A stretch of 64,000 nt of DNA from Mytilus trossulus (lineage: Eukaryota > Mollusca > Bivalvia > Mytilida > Mytilidae). Where the stretch lies: positions 30,496,886 through 30,560,885 of the forward strand of contig NC_086374.1 in NCBI RefSeq assembly GCF_036588685.1, read 5' to 3'. Of this stretch, positions 1 to 11,290 are shown in pieces (position 1 is the stretch's first letter; the number at the start of each line of letters is the position of its first letter). The translations under genes were made by a program, and so were the position numbers. The notes under the pieces are model-generated. The model saw nothing but the letters and a program-made list of their open reading frames with translations. It did not search any database and had not been told where the DNA came from.

Positions 1-377
1 AGAAGAGGCGCACAGTTTGTTCCCATAGGAATGCCGACAATTTGTTGGCAAAGTCTACCTCCAAACTCAACAAATATGTTGTCGATAAGAAACTCCAGCA
101 TACTGACCACTTGTTCTTCTGTGTAGCATGTTTTACCTTTTTGTTTGTCACTATTAACGAAATATGCCTTATGCAATCCCAAAGTAATAAATTTATAGCG
201 TATGCTACCATTTTTATGTTGAAAGGCATTGTGGATAATTTCTTTTAGGCGATTTTTCAATTTTACATGGGGAATGGTGGTATACAGGGTTGAAAAATCA
301 AAAGTTTTGATGGAACTTATTTCAGAAAAAGACCGAGATTTAAAATTGTCTAGACTGAGTTCTTTAGAATTTTTAAC
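1..377 (-). mobile_element. Penelope-like reverse transcriptase fragment (truncated, runs off left edge)
   Basis: Read on the minus strand, this stretch is open from a stop codon at 378-380 to the window edge. It encodes the palm region of a Penelope-like reverse transcriptase. Visible motifs are FDFSTLYTTIPH, which carries the first catalytic Asp; MLEFLIDNIFVEF; and GIPMGTNCAPL at the very edge. The YIDD box would lie outside the window. The reading frame stops matching the family upstream of VKNSKEL, so the copy is 5'-truncated at about 377. The same motifs in the same order occur in the remnant at 27247-29176, but the intervening residues differ, so this is a separate subfamily. The plus-strand reading frame here is a shadow. 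Family assignment is from motif recognition; the exact clade is uncertain. Confidence 0.8.
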
Positions 378-1007
378 TTAGAATTTAAATTGTTCAAGCT
401 GAAAATGAAAGTTTAGAATATTTGTTAATTTTCCATGTTTAATCAGGTGTTTTCCAGTTCTTCATAAAAGATAAGTGATCTCTTCTTTTATGTTTTTAAA
501 CTTGCCACAAAGGACCGACGTAAATTAGAGGCCATAAAATGATAAATGAGGACGAGTTGTACATCCACTACAATAAAATCTTTCTTTTAACTAACCGAAA
601 CTTCAACCTGGTTGAGGGAGCACATGCATCAGTGTTACAAGTAGTATATACATTTTGTCAACTAGTCAATACGAACATTATGCACATGTCAACACATTAG
701 TTTTGATACTGACCACAATTTAAGTTTTAAAAGTGATAACTGCTTTAGTCTTCTAAATCCATCACCTTACAAAGGGGAGGTAATTCAATGCAAAGTTAGA
801 AAATTATAATGCCTATTTATGGCCCAAATAATTTTGGCATTTAATTCCCTTGCTATTACAATGTACATCCAACTGAAATTAAACAGGTTATATACACCAT
901 TTGCATAGAGTCTTGTAAATCAAGGCAAATAATTTTATTTGAATGAACAAAATGGTACCAGATCAGCTGACACTTTGAAAATTACATATCATAAATAAAT
1001 TAATTTT
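378..1007. other. Non-coding AT-rich stretch
   Basis: No reading frame with recognisable content, no splice-bounded exon and no repeat that I could match elsewhere in the window. Confidence 0.5.
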
Positions 1008-2344
1008 ATATATATGACGCCCGACAAGCAAAAACGACCCTTATGGCAAAAATTATGAATTATCAGATTTTTAATTAATTAAACAGAAAATACTTATGCC
1101 AACACAATGTAAAAAATTTGAAAACAATCGGTGAAAAATTAGTTTAGAAATTTCAATTTTGGTAACACATGAAATGTGTTCTAACGTAAAATTCAACGTA
1201 ACGTTGAAATCATACACTTTGACGTCGATTTAAGTTTGCTGCAATTTACTACTTTACTCTTTTCCTGGTGCTTGACAAAATGTAACCTGATATCCCTTCC
1301 TAGCATTTGGATGATTTTTTTTATACATGCATAGATGTTCCTACCTAACACGTGCAGTTCTGGCTGCATGAATATCTACAGGACGAGCCAACTTATTGTC
1401 AAGAGTATCTATTTCTTTTAATTTGTGCATTTTTTTTTTGGCAAAATTAATTTCTGATTTATCATGAGCAACGATGAAATAATGGTACTTTCTGATCCAA
1501 TAGAATAGGTTAAATAAACAGATGAGATTGGTTTCTAATCTATCCATTTTCTAAGTAGTTTCATCGTCCTCTTGCTTACAATGTTAACCGACTTAACTTA
1601 TTGATGATGATTTTTGGAAGAATTCTGTAACATGCGATACAGTATCACAGTTTGATCGTCAATTTTTTTTTTTAGCTTGACAAAATCTACCAAACGTTTA
1701 ATATGAACAAAGGCTTATTTTTTTCTAATATTGTCAAGTTACATGTAGCACACACATAGCAAGATAGTCAGTCATATACCGATTTTTTTCTCCTACAATA
1801 ACAGAACCGTTGAATAAAGACTTTCATTTGTTGGATTTCAAATATAAAAGAATTCTTTTTATTTTGGTAGAAATTTCAGTGTTATCTAAAATGTATAAAA
1901 AAAAAACCAACACTGCAGTGTGAACTCCTGATTCTTACAGGGCACTATCTGTTTTTCATGGGGTTCGTGTTGCTCAAACTTTAAATTTCTGTGTTATATA
2001 TTGTATAACTCGTTTGATTTTAAGACATGGTCATCTGCGTTTTCTGTTTATAATTTATAATTGCACGCGTGGTGTTTGTTTATATTTATTTGATATTAAG
2101 GATCAACTTGACTCATTTTTACTCTTATTTGAACTTTCTCAGGTTCAGATTGAATCAATTCATATTGCCAGTTAAAACACTTTGTCCATTCAAAATCAAA
2201 TTGACAATATTAAAAATTAGAAATGAAATATAGATTAAAGGAGCTCAATGTGGGAATTTGTCGTGGAAGGTCAGTGTTTTGAACATTTAATCTAAAGGAG
2301 TGGAATGTATTTTGCCAATAGGGCGTTTAATATTGGTATTAATT

Positions 2345-2587
2345 TACAGCCGATTCTATTGAGTGTGAAGGCAAAGGTAATATCTTTGGTTAGCTTGATT
2401 CGCGACTAGCTTAACCGTGAAGTCATTTTTAGTTCAGGTGAACTTCACTCCTTTAAACGTAAACTCAACCGTCAGATAACCAATCTATATGTCTGTTATA
2501 AGACCAGGCTACTCCGAAAGGATTGTCGTATACCTTAGCTAACCAAAATTAATACCCTTGCCTACACACTCAATGGAATCGGCTGTA
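2345..2587. mobile_element. Foldback MITE with 7-bp target-site duplication
   Basis: The element starts TACAGCCGATT and ends with its near-complement AATCGGCTGTA. The arms stay largely complementary inward through the 'GTGTGAAGGCAAAGG' and 'TTGGTTAGCT' segments, so most of the 243 bp can fold back. It is flanked by direct repeats ATTAATT at 2338-2344 and 2588-2594. A second, more diverged copy is at 25944-26195. There is no coding capacity. Confidence 0.75.
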
Positions 2588-2754
2588 ATTAATTGAATTG
2601 TTTCCGATTTTTCATATCGGTGTCTTTTATAGCCGACAATACGGTATGTCTTATCTCAATGTTGAAGGCATATACTTAGGACATGCGACTATTATACTAG
2701 TATAAGATTCAGATCTACGACATAAGAATATATAGATGCAAACATTATGTGCGG

Positions 2755-2935
2755 ACAGCAAGGCGACCAGACATTTGTTCATTCTGTTTAGTGGACATAT
2801 CTAGTCTATAAATGCTCCGTGCTGAAGACCGTACATTGACCTATAAGGGTTTACCTTTTTAAATTATGACAGGGATGGTGAGTTGTTTCATTGACACTCA
2901 TGCTCATGCTCATCTTCTTATATCTACATCCAGTG
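2755..2935 (+). repeat. Dispersed repeat tail ('ctccgtg-ttgaaggccgta ... ctcattggcactca' family)
   Basis: A diverged copy of the segment at 46390-46560, sharing the order 'gctccgtgctgaagaccgta', 'tttacctttttaaatt', 'gagttgt.tcattg.cactca' and 'atcttcttatatct'. Related ends occur near 6565, 25636 (reverse) and 52275. It looks like the 3' part of an abundant interspersed element. Confidence 0.6.
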
Positions 2936-4967
2936 CCATTTGTCTGAAATGCTGGTACATATGTGTCAAAAACCGACTGTTTTGATTCACAAGAAGATAA
3001 CACAATCTAAGGTTCAGAGTCATGTCTTTTATGAGGTACTGTTTGTGGTAAACCATGCAGACTAGCCTATTTTTTCAAATATTGTACCATATTTGAAAAT
3101 TCCCTCAAACGTCTATTAAAATTTTGATATTTTCTTTGTATTTCTATTACTATTGATGTGTTTAATCAAAGATTTTAAACGGGACTCTCGAATACTATTT
3201 CGCTCTCCGTATCTAGAACGGGATTTATCTACGCCTTTTTATTTTAATTTACCCAATAAGTACGTATCTTTGCCTTCTTTGGATAGTTCATTTCTACATG
3301 TATTATCTTCAATGTTATCGTTAAATGAGAACTGCAGCTGCGTGTGCAATTTCGTCCGTTTCAGATATATTTCTTGCAATAAATATCTACGCATGTAAAT
3401 GTTTACAAAACAAACTATAACGTACGTTACACTAAGTGATTTAAACGAAAAATTTAACTTTTAAAAACTTTATTAAATAACATTCAAAATATATCTCGAG
3501 TGCGAAATTTCAATCTGTCCGTCTTCGTAATAAATATTAACTATTTTTATGTATTACTATAATTATAATAAGTTTCGCTGGATATCGATCGAAGTGAACT
3601 TGAAAATTTCAATATTATGCAAAAGTAAAATAGATCGTTTTTTAACATCTAAAGTATGACATTTCAAGATTGAAAAAAATATGAAGAACAACAAGATTAT
3701 TTGATGTGATCTAATTATATGGTGTTTTTTTCAGCTTGTGCTGCCTCAATAAGTCCTTGCTTCATGTTTACAGATCATTGTAATATATCCAGCATCATCT
3801 TTTTTGAAAATTGACGCAACATTGCAAAATTGCATTTGTTTCTGTTTCTGATTTTTACATGGCGTTGGAAAATTCCATTGAAAGTTTATTATCAGATTGT
3901 TAACCTTATCTATCCGCGAATTAAGAGATTTACACGATGGGTAATACAGTCAATGACTTCTGATCATTTTAGTCAAAAACATCAATTTAAAAATTGTCTT
4001 CTCGTCGTTGTATAACCTTTCGTACTGGAGTTGCATATTTATTTCAATAAAGTTAACAACTCAATTTAAGTCAAACAATATCCCGCATCTCGTTTTATTC
4101 ACAATCAAGACAAATGAAATTGAACTGCTACCATTAAATAGTATACATATATTTGACAACATTGTAACAATGATTAACCATAATGCAGCTTAAGCAATCT
4201 CGTGTATGCATCCAAAATTGTTAATCATTTTTCGAATAAGCTCAAGCATCTAGCATCTTTTATTTTCGTTGTTTTTTCTTCCTTTCTTTGTTTTTTTTGT
4301 TTCTTAAGTCATGGCCTACCACACAGACCATTCAAGCTGAATAAAATATTAAAAGATCTTTTTTCTCGAATGGAAGCAGAACACCTATATTTTGTTCACT
4401 TTTAGAAAATGTAAAACAATGATTACGATAAAACTGAATAAAATTGAGAAAGGAAAATTAATGCAGAATCTGTCAAAAAGACAACATCCTAGCCAAAGAA
4501 TCGAATTGTAGGTTTATTATACTTTTTGTGCCGTATGAGCCGAGCTAATTCCATCCCCTTTCCACTTAGAAGATGAGTGGCCGGGACCTCTAAAGCCGAT
4601 TTTGGCGATTGTAGTGGGAGATTTAAGTAAACTTTAAAGCATTTAAAGCAAGTGAAACTTTTGAGTTACTGCTTACTGATGATACCCCCGCCGAAATATT
4701 TCGGTAAACAGGAAGTAGTTGGTTGATGAATCTGAAAAACCATCGCACGATATAACTGAATGATATTAGCCCTGAAACCAAATTATAGAAATCCTTGTAA
4801 TGCGACGAAAATTTTCATGGAACAAACGGACGGACTGAAGGAAGAATTGACTAAAGGACAGACAGAGGCAAAACAGTATACCCCCACATTTTTTTTAAAG
4901 TGAGTGATATAATTATGAACTGATATTTGTTTCAAACTTACAGTTTTAAACGCATATTGCAAATTGT

Positions 4968-5100
4968 TTTGCCCCACCTCCGATAGTAGAGGGTCATTAT
5001 GTTTTCTGGTCTGTAAGTCCGTCGTTCGTTCGTTCGCCAGCAGTTCAGGTTAAATTTTTTGGCCAAGGTAGTTTTTGATGAAGTTGCCGTATTAAAAGTA
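4968..5100 (-). repeat. Partial copy of the 'gccccacc..cgatag' repeat family
   Basis: The run 'ttgccccacctccgatagtagagggtcattatg', followed by 'gtccgtcgttcgttcg' and 'aggttaaattttttggccaaggtagttttt', is the reverse complement of the end of the element at 61019-61470. It is a partial, diverged copy. Confidence 0.6.
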
Positions 5101-5594
5101 TAAAAGAAATCTAGCTGCGGAAAAAAAACTTTAAGTGTTTTTTAGAAAATATTAAGTGGGTTTTTTTCACACAACATTGGTATTATTTATATATTGTAGA
5201 AGGTTAATACGTAAACCATCACATATCGTGGTACTATGTCATAATGAGACTTGCTAATGTGTGGGATTTTACTATATTGTTTATAAATCATTCCTCTCAA
5301 GACAGTACGAATATGCAGCGTGTCAAAACAAGCATTTGAAAAGTTTTAATAGAAATTTATCACAAAATTAAATTTTTAAATCATAAAAACGGCATTATTT
5401 TACAGAAGTATTTAAATGTATTAATTTAAGAATATACTGTTCAGTTCACATGGATAACGCTATGTTTAGAAAAAAATATCTCAATTTCAACGTGCAATTT
5501 ATCGTTTGTTTCTACGTTACATTCTAGCGTTGACTACCGATAACGACGTCAAATGCGATAAGGGTGGTTGTTGCTTGACGGGCGTCATATATAT

Positions 5595-7733
5595 GAATTT
5601 TGATTAAGAGAAAAAATAATTAAGGGATCCCAACCCACATAAGAGATACACTAGACCTTAAGCCTGAACCAAACAGGCTCATCTAACCCTGACACTACAA
5701 CACAATGTACAAGTCCAAATAAGTATTTATGTCTCTCTTGAAAGGCTTAAATATTATCAGTAATTTGAGTAATCATGGTAAAGCAAAAACTCAAAATAGC
5801 CTTTCAAGATGGTCGTAATTAATTATTAATAGGACTTGCCCGGACACTTGCCTTGATAGTGATATGTAGTTCAAATTAAAAAAAAAAGAGGTAAATGTGG
5901 GGATAAGAAACTCATTCTGGACATGCTGCAGTACTGTTAGTGATTTATAATAACTCAACATGCTCAATGTTATAGAGTTAGGAAATGTGATAAATGATTG
6001 CAATTAAAGCAACTATCCTCAACTGGTACCATAGCCGGTCTGAGACAAATGTTTATCAATATACTAGTCCAAGTCATTATGAATTTCATGTCATTAGCAA
6101 GCTAAAATCAGCTGATGTTTGTTCATCTCTAGATCTAATATATATACATACATTTGTACCTTATGACCATTTAAAATCATTGTCGCAACCATATTTTGTG
6201 TATTCTGATAACAAAGAACTAATAATTGTGAGACCTATAGATAATTTCTACGTACAATTATTCAATTATTCAATTCCACACAATCAGATGTGTGTTGCAC
6301 CAATGGGATGGCTTGGGATGCATTTGTTTCACTTATTTTTAGTCCAAGGGTTCCCTTTACAATGAAAATATTAACACACCTCCTTTTGTTTTATATCTTC
6401 CTGATTCACATACATGTACATGTACACTATAGTCTTATTAAGCAATTGGCATTGTCTTTTTCATCAAACATTTGTTCAGATCAATATATTACAATAAAAG
6501 GGCTTATTGTTGAAGGATGTACGGTTACCTATAGTTGTTAATCTATTCTCTGTGTAATTTGGTCTTGTGGAGATTTGTCTCATTGCAGGCAATCATACCA
6601 CATCATCTTTATTAAACTAAAACAGCATTCAAAGTATATAGAAAAGAACTTATAAGCAATTTCTCTGGGTATGGTTAATACTGAGTCAATGTAATCATGG
6701 CGCCATCTTGAAAGAAATACAATTGTTTTCTTTTTCCCTAGTAACCAATTTAAAGTATCCATACATGTAGCTCTTCAGGGTTTCCGCCTTTTGCATTGAC
6801 TGAAAATCTGTTCACATGTGCTCTTTAGCCTCTTTTATTGAATATAGTATCTGAATTTGTAAATAATGATCATTCATTTCATCTTATTGTGAATGATTTG
6901 GGAAAATAATGAAAAATTTCATATTGTTTATTTTATTTTTCAGTATTTCACAGTCCAAAGATTTTTTTTCTTACACAGGTAAATACAATAGGATTGAATT
7001 TCTATTCAGTGTTAAAAAGATGTTTAGCTAGCTATCCTGGCCTAAAGGCTAGAAGAATCTATTACCACTTCTTTGGAAAGATTTGTTATCTTGGTTCTAC
7101 ATGTGTTTTCTTTATGAATTATTTCAAAAAATCATCTCCTACATGTACTTGCATGACACTTAGTGAAAATTTAAACTTTACACACAAGTCATTCTTAAAA
7201 TATGTTACAAAAGTTTTGTTAACATGTAAAGTTTCTAAAAAAGCTGTTGACTTAAGCTTGTAATAGAAATGGGGATTATTAAAAGAAAAAGAAGTGATGT
7301 TACCAATCAACAAGTATCAATCAAAAACAAACAAAGAGAAAAACTCATACTGTATAGTCAAATATAAAAAGCCATGACATGACAAAAAAATGTGAAATAA
7401 TGAAAAAAACTGATAGCCTGGCTGTTTTTCACAACAACAAAAAAAAATCACTTTTAAGACCACCATACCAGCTTCAAATACATTCACTTTGTAAAATGAA
7501 AAAGAAAACAACCTGAACAAAAACTAATGAAATAATCCTTACAAATGGTACATCATATTACTTGGTCTCTTCCAAACTTTGAGGTGATGATGAATAAATT
7601 ATCCCCCTTTATAAGAATTTTGGTTGATAACCACAACTGCAGTAAAAATTGATGCGAGCATTACTGATGTTCATGTTTGTCTCATCTGTATAAATGTGTA
7701 ATATACAATATAACATGTATAATAATATATTTT
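5595..7733. other. Non-coding region upstream of ELAV-like gene 1
   Basis: AT-rich DNA with no recognisable exon. The longest open frame (5994-6365) has no family resemblance and amino-acid composition typical of translated AT-rich sequence. The stretch is probably part of the intron that ends at the acceptor 7734-7748, or the promoter side of the gene. A short match to the '..tctcattg..ggcaatcatacc..' repeat lies near 6565-6605, and a run of overlapping acatgta sits at 6410-6430. Confidence 0.45.
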
Positions 7734-7748
7734 TTCTTAATTTTACAG
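7734..7748 (+). promoter_or_regulatory. Predicted 3' splice acceptor of a 5'-UTR intron, ELAV-like gene 1
   Basis: The run TTTTTCTTAATTTTACAG ends in AG at 7748, about 122 bp before the start codon. Almost the same string precedes ELAV-like gene 2 (AG at 22216), also followed by TGA and a T-rich leader. This conservation between paralogues supports a real acceptor for an upstream, probably non-coding, first exon. Confidence 0.55.
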
Positions 7749-7857
7749 TGATATTTTATTATTTTATTTTTATTTGAAAGATTTTATTTTATTTTGTTTA
7801 TTTTTTACATTTTATTTTTTTACATTTTTTTTGCTACATTTAATTTTTTTCTCCAAT

Positions 7858-7956
7858 ATGGAAGTGAGTAATGGCAGAACTTATGGAACAGCAGAATTCA
7901 TCTCCACAGCAGTCAAATTTGATAATAAATTACTTGCCTCAATCCCTAACGGATGA
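7858..7956 (+). promoter_or_regulatory. Overlapping out-of-frame upstream ATG / uORF
   Basis: An ATG at 7858 (A at -3, G at +4) lies 13 bases before the predicted start of the RRM protein, in another frame. It opens a 32-codon frame that ends inside the main coding region. The paralogue at 22 kb has an equivalent arrangement. If transcribed, it should lower or regulate initiation at 7871; this is inference. Confidence 0.4.
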
Positions 7957-8812
7957 AGAGTTTCGATCTATGTTCTTAAGCATTGGTCCTATTAAAAATT
8001 CCAAAATTGTAAGAGATAAACAAACTGGATACAGCTATGGGTTTGGCTTTATTGACTATCAGAGTGCAGCAGATGCAGAAAGAGCTATTGAATCCCTAAA
8101 TGGATTACAACTACAGAATAAGAGAATAAAAGTTGCTTATTCAAGACAAGGTGGTGAAGACATCAAACAAGCTAACGTTTATATCACAAATGTTCCAAGA
8201 CATTGGAAAAGTGAACAGCTACAAGAACACTTTGGTCAATTTGGAAATATTGTTTCATGTCGTGTAATTATTGATGAAAGAACTGGATTTTCTAAAGGTA
8301 TTGGTTTTATTCTTTATAATCTAAAAGAAGATTCTGAAAAAGCTATTGCGATGATGAATGGTAAAGTTCCAGAGGGAGGAGAAATGCCAATGTTGGTTAA
8401 ACTTGCAGATGACAATGCCAAAAAGGTGCGACCACCACCTGTTCAGTTTTTACCAGCTCCTCCAATGGGTGGTCGATACCCTCATGGACCAATGAGAAGC
8501 ATGGGTAACAGATTCTCAAGATATAATCCAATGGGAGGCTCTAATTACAATGCTCCCCCAGTTGGTGCAGGTCCATACATTCTTTATGTGTATAACATTG
8601 GTGACAATGCCAACGAACAAATGCTATATCAGTTATTTAGTGCATATGGAAATGTTCAGAAAGTTAATGTTATCTATGATGGTCAGCGTCAAAAATGTAA
8701 AGGCTATGGGTTTGTGACAATGACAAATTGGGAAGAAGCAGAAACAGCAATCAGTTGTCTCAATGGCTATTGGGTCCAAGGGAGAGAACTTCAAGTCTCA
8801 TATAAGAAATGA
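7871..8812 (+). CDS. ELAV/Hu- and Sex-lethal-like RNA-binding protein with three RRMs (paralogue 1, single exon)
   Basis: The product is a 313-residue RNA-binding protein, expected to bind U- or AU-rich RNA and to control splicing, stability or translation. RRM1 spans about 16-92 (RNP2 LIINYL at 17-22, RNP1 within YSYGFGFIDY at 54-63). RRM2 spans about 102-182 (RNP2 VYITNV at 103-108, RNP1 KGIGFILY at 142-149). A Pro/Gly/Arg hinge with RYNPMGG follows, then RRM3 at about 236-313 (RNP2 LYVYNI at 238-243, RNP1 KGYGFVTM at 277-284). Order and spacing are those of ELAV/Hu proteins. The 'SIGPI' and 'PEGG' segments in RRM1 and RRM2 recall Sex-lethal. The start at 7871 gives a short N-terminus before RRM1 and has a good context (G at -3, G at +4). 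No intron interrupts the coding region, unlike typical ELAV genes. The frame is intact, so it is probably functional. A close paralogue lies at 22292-23308. Confidence 0.93.
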   Translation: MAELMEQQNSSPQQSNLIINYLPQSLTDEEFRSMFLSIGPIKNSKIVRDKQTGYSYGFGFIDYQSAADAERAIESLNGLQLQNKRIKVAYSRQGGEDIKQANVYITNVPRHWKSEQLQEHFGQFGNIVSCRVIIDERTGFSKGIGFILYNLKEDSEKAIAMMNGKVPEGGEMPMLVKLADDNAKKVRPPPVQFLPAPPMGGRYPHGPMRSMGNRFSRYNPMGGSNYNAPPVGAGPYILYVYNIGDNANEQMLYQLFSAYGNVQKVNVIYDGQRQKCKGYGFVTMTNWEEAETAISCLNGYWVQGRELQVSYKK

Positions 8813-9194
8813 ATACGCAATGAATTATGTTTGAATTATGTACATGGTAACTGGTAGTAAATGATACAATAGCTTAGCCATAATACCAAACCAATGTGTT
8901 GTAACTTAATATCATATACCTTACCTTGTAAGCATTATTTTTTTTTTAATTATCAAAAACCGCAAGAGATTGTTTCATTGATCTTCCATATATGAGTCTT
9001 TCCCTACATGTTTGAAAAAGACCCAAAGTTTTTGTTCTTTTAGTCTGATTGCCTGTAGATTTGTTCATTGATTAAAAAAATTGTGTATACTTTATTTTTT
9101 AAAACTAACACTGGATGATACTAATAAATAAGGTCTGGTTGGAAAGTTCCTTCATGTTTGTATTCCTTAAATATTTTGGGGCATTTTTCATTAA
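8813..9194 (+). other. Probable 3' UTR of ELAV-like gene 1
   Basis: An AT-rich, non-repetitive stretch follows the stop codon. The first AATAAA is at 9123-9128, and a mobile element begins at 9195, so the transcript may end in this interval. The true cleavage site is not determined. Confidence 0.4.
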
Positions 9195-9746
9195 GGTGGC
9201 TCGGGTTTCTATCAAAAGTGCTGTATTTTTTAAAATTTTATTCTTCACAGAAATTGAATCAAATTGGTTGAAAAAACATAAGGGGTCACTGACCATTTAA
9301 GCTCAAAATTTTACTTTTAAAAATGTATGTAAAAGCGACAATTTTTCATTGAATTGATAGGGAAAATAGAGGTGTTGACATTTTTATCAGAATATCAAAA
9401 AAACACTCTTTGACACTTGGTCCAAAACTGTAATATAAAAAGCTGAAATATAGCTTCAATGAATGAGCAAATAAAAGATATAGGTCACCGTTAAGGAAAA
9501 CAAAATGTTTTGCCTTAAAACCCAAATTTTGACGGATAATGGTGAAAATGGGTGAGAAATGTCATTTTGAGCCTTAAAAAGATACACATAATAACTAAAA
9601 TATTCTTTTAGTGACATAACTACAATGAATTAACATTTCATCAATAAAATATTAAAAAAATTAATATCGAATTTACAACAAATACTTTTTGTGTGCATTG
9701 TAATTTATGCGTGAAATTATGGACAGTCAAATAGTCCTGATCCACC
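9195..9746. mobile_element. Short inverted-repeat element bounded by TTAA
   Basis: TTAA followed by GGTGGCTCGGG at the left (9191-9205) faces GATCCACC followed by TTAA at the right (9739-9750). The terminal match is about 8-12 bp and imperfect. The interior is AT-rich and non-coding. The TTAA at both ends could be a target-site duplication, as in the element at 58899-59514. A matching single end, TTAAGGTGGCTC, recurs at 29796-29807. Confidence 0.5.
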
Positions 9747-9757
9747 TTAAGTTGTTT

Positions 9758-10025
9758 TTATATGACCGCAGTGTTTTAGTGTATAAATCTTTCTGAAATT
9801 TTTTATATCTCATTTCCATGGAGATGATGTGACTCCGCCCACTTAGTCATGGTCTATTGATTTTTTCAGTTCTTTGAAATCATTCCTTTAGTGTCACAAA
9901 CCTATGCTGTGTCAAATATTCAATCACAATAAAAATTCAGAGCTGGGTTATGCTTAAATTTGGTGTCCTTACTTGCCCAAATGTTCAGTGTTTGACCTCT
10001 AGGAAAATCTGGTTTGCTATCGCTC
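9758..10025. repeat. Short diverged copy of the TTTATACGACCGC element
   Basis: It starts 'tttatatgaccgca'. Its right part shares with 14319-14425 the order 'tgctgtgtcaa.tatt..aatcaca', 'aaattcagagctg', 'ggtgtcc..acttgccc.aa.tgttcag' and 'gacctct'. The middle is largely missing. Confidence 0.5.
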
Positions 10026-10255
10026 TTTTTACATTTTATATTATATCACCTCATTTTCTTAGATCATTGTTCCATGTTAAGTTTTTGTGCTTTGGTCTAT
10101 TTCCATTATCATAGGTGGATCGGTGGCAGAATAGTCTAACCAGTCCACTTACTGTATCACTGGGCTGTCTGTCAACACTATAGGTTGTAATCTGGAATCT
10201 TGCAAATGACAGGTGTGTTCGACTTTAATCTTAGTTGAATAGGATTTTCAGGTTT

Positions 10256-11290
10256 TTATTTGACCGCAAAAAATATTGCATTCATATAATAGTATCAAGT
10301 CTTCATCGTCGTCTGAAGTTATTTGGTTTTCGCACAATAACTTTAGTATTTAGTAAAAAGAAATCTTTGAAATTTAAACACAAGGTTTATGACTACTAAA
10401 GGAAGGTTGGGGTTGATTTTGGTGGTTATGGTATAACAGTTTAGGAATTGGGTGGCAAAAAGGGCCCCAAATAGTTTCTAGACAATAACTTGTGGAATGG
10501 TGTATGGATCTCTCTGAAATTATACCACAAATTATACCCCCCCCCCCAAAAAAAAAAATTAAAAAAAATAAAAAATGGCTCAAATTATGAATTAGGGGGG
10601 AAAACCAGGGTGTCCTGGTTATTGAACAAATAATTAAGTTTGGAACATAATTTTAGAGCAGTGTAAGGGAAGTAATTCAAACACATTTTGAATTTTCTCC
10701 CTTTCACTGGGTTTAAATTGTGGATACAGAAATGTTGTATTGTGTTTAGGTGATTAGCTGTCAATTTATTTTTAGAAGTTAATATTTTAAAAAAAATGCT
10801 GATGAAGGTCATTTAATTTTAGCCATTTTATGTATGTCTTTATCTATTTTGATACTTTTACGATGTAATTAAATGGGTTTTGGTTGCAAATTAAAAGGGT
10901 CATTATAGTTGCAAACTGCATTGGAAATTTGAAACAAAATTATGACCATATCTTGAGGGAAAGAATTTTTTAGGAAAAAGGGGATGGGGTGGGGGAGAGT
11001 TATTCTCAAGCTTTCAGAAATTAAAAAGAAAATTTCTTCCAAGAAGAAGGGGGGTCAATTCGAAACACCACAAAAGCAAAAAAAATAATGGGAATTCAAA
11101 TCACATAACCAATTCAAATTATTGTGTGACTACAGTTATTCTGTGTCCAAAACTTAATGTGTCAAATCTTTGATTATAATCAAAATTCAGACATGTATCA
11201 AGTACGAATGTTGTGTCCATTTCCCCCCAACTGTTCAGGGTTGAGCATCTGCCTTTGTATCCAGTTGCGCTCGGCGAAGCAATTTATCTA
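10256..11290. repeat. Diverged copy of the TTTATACGACCGC element
   Basis: The left end is TTTATTTGACCGC followed by 'attgcattcatataat' and 'tcgtcgtctgaagt..ttttcgcac.ataactttagta', as in the fuller copy at 12491-14460. The right end 'gttgtgtccatttcccccaactgttcagggtt' continues to 'tgcgctcggcgaagc'. It contains one unit of the ~150-bp internal repeat and a homopolymer C/A run at 10539-10559. There is no coding capacity. Confidence 0.55.

Larger units (their letters stand above)
1008..5594. mobile_element. 4.6 kb unit bounded by 41-bp inverted repeats (non-autonomous DNA transposon candidate)
   Basis: The left end (1008-1048) and the reverse complement of the right end (5554-5594) match at about 37 of 41 positions. 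Both begin ATATATATGACGCCCG and continue through CAAGCAA and ACCCTTAT. No transposase is visible inside; the small reading frames (for example 3153-3398) resemble nothing I know. The unit contains a younger foldback MITE (2345-2587), a dispersed repeat tail (2755-2935) and part of another repeat family (4968-5100), which suggests an old non-autonomous element that has been inserted into. The TA-rich ends hide any target-site duplication. The two ends could instead be independent copies of a short element. Confidence 0.45.

Noticed and set aside
5994..6365. 123-codon open frame
   Set aside because: No family resemblance, no supporting splice sites and AT-driven composition; it overlaps another open frame of equal quality.
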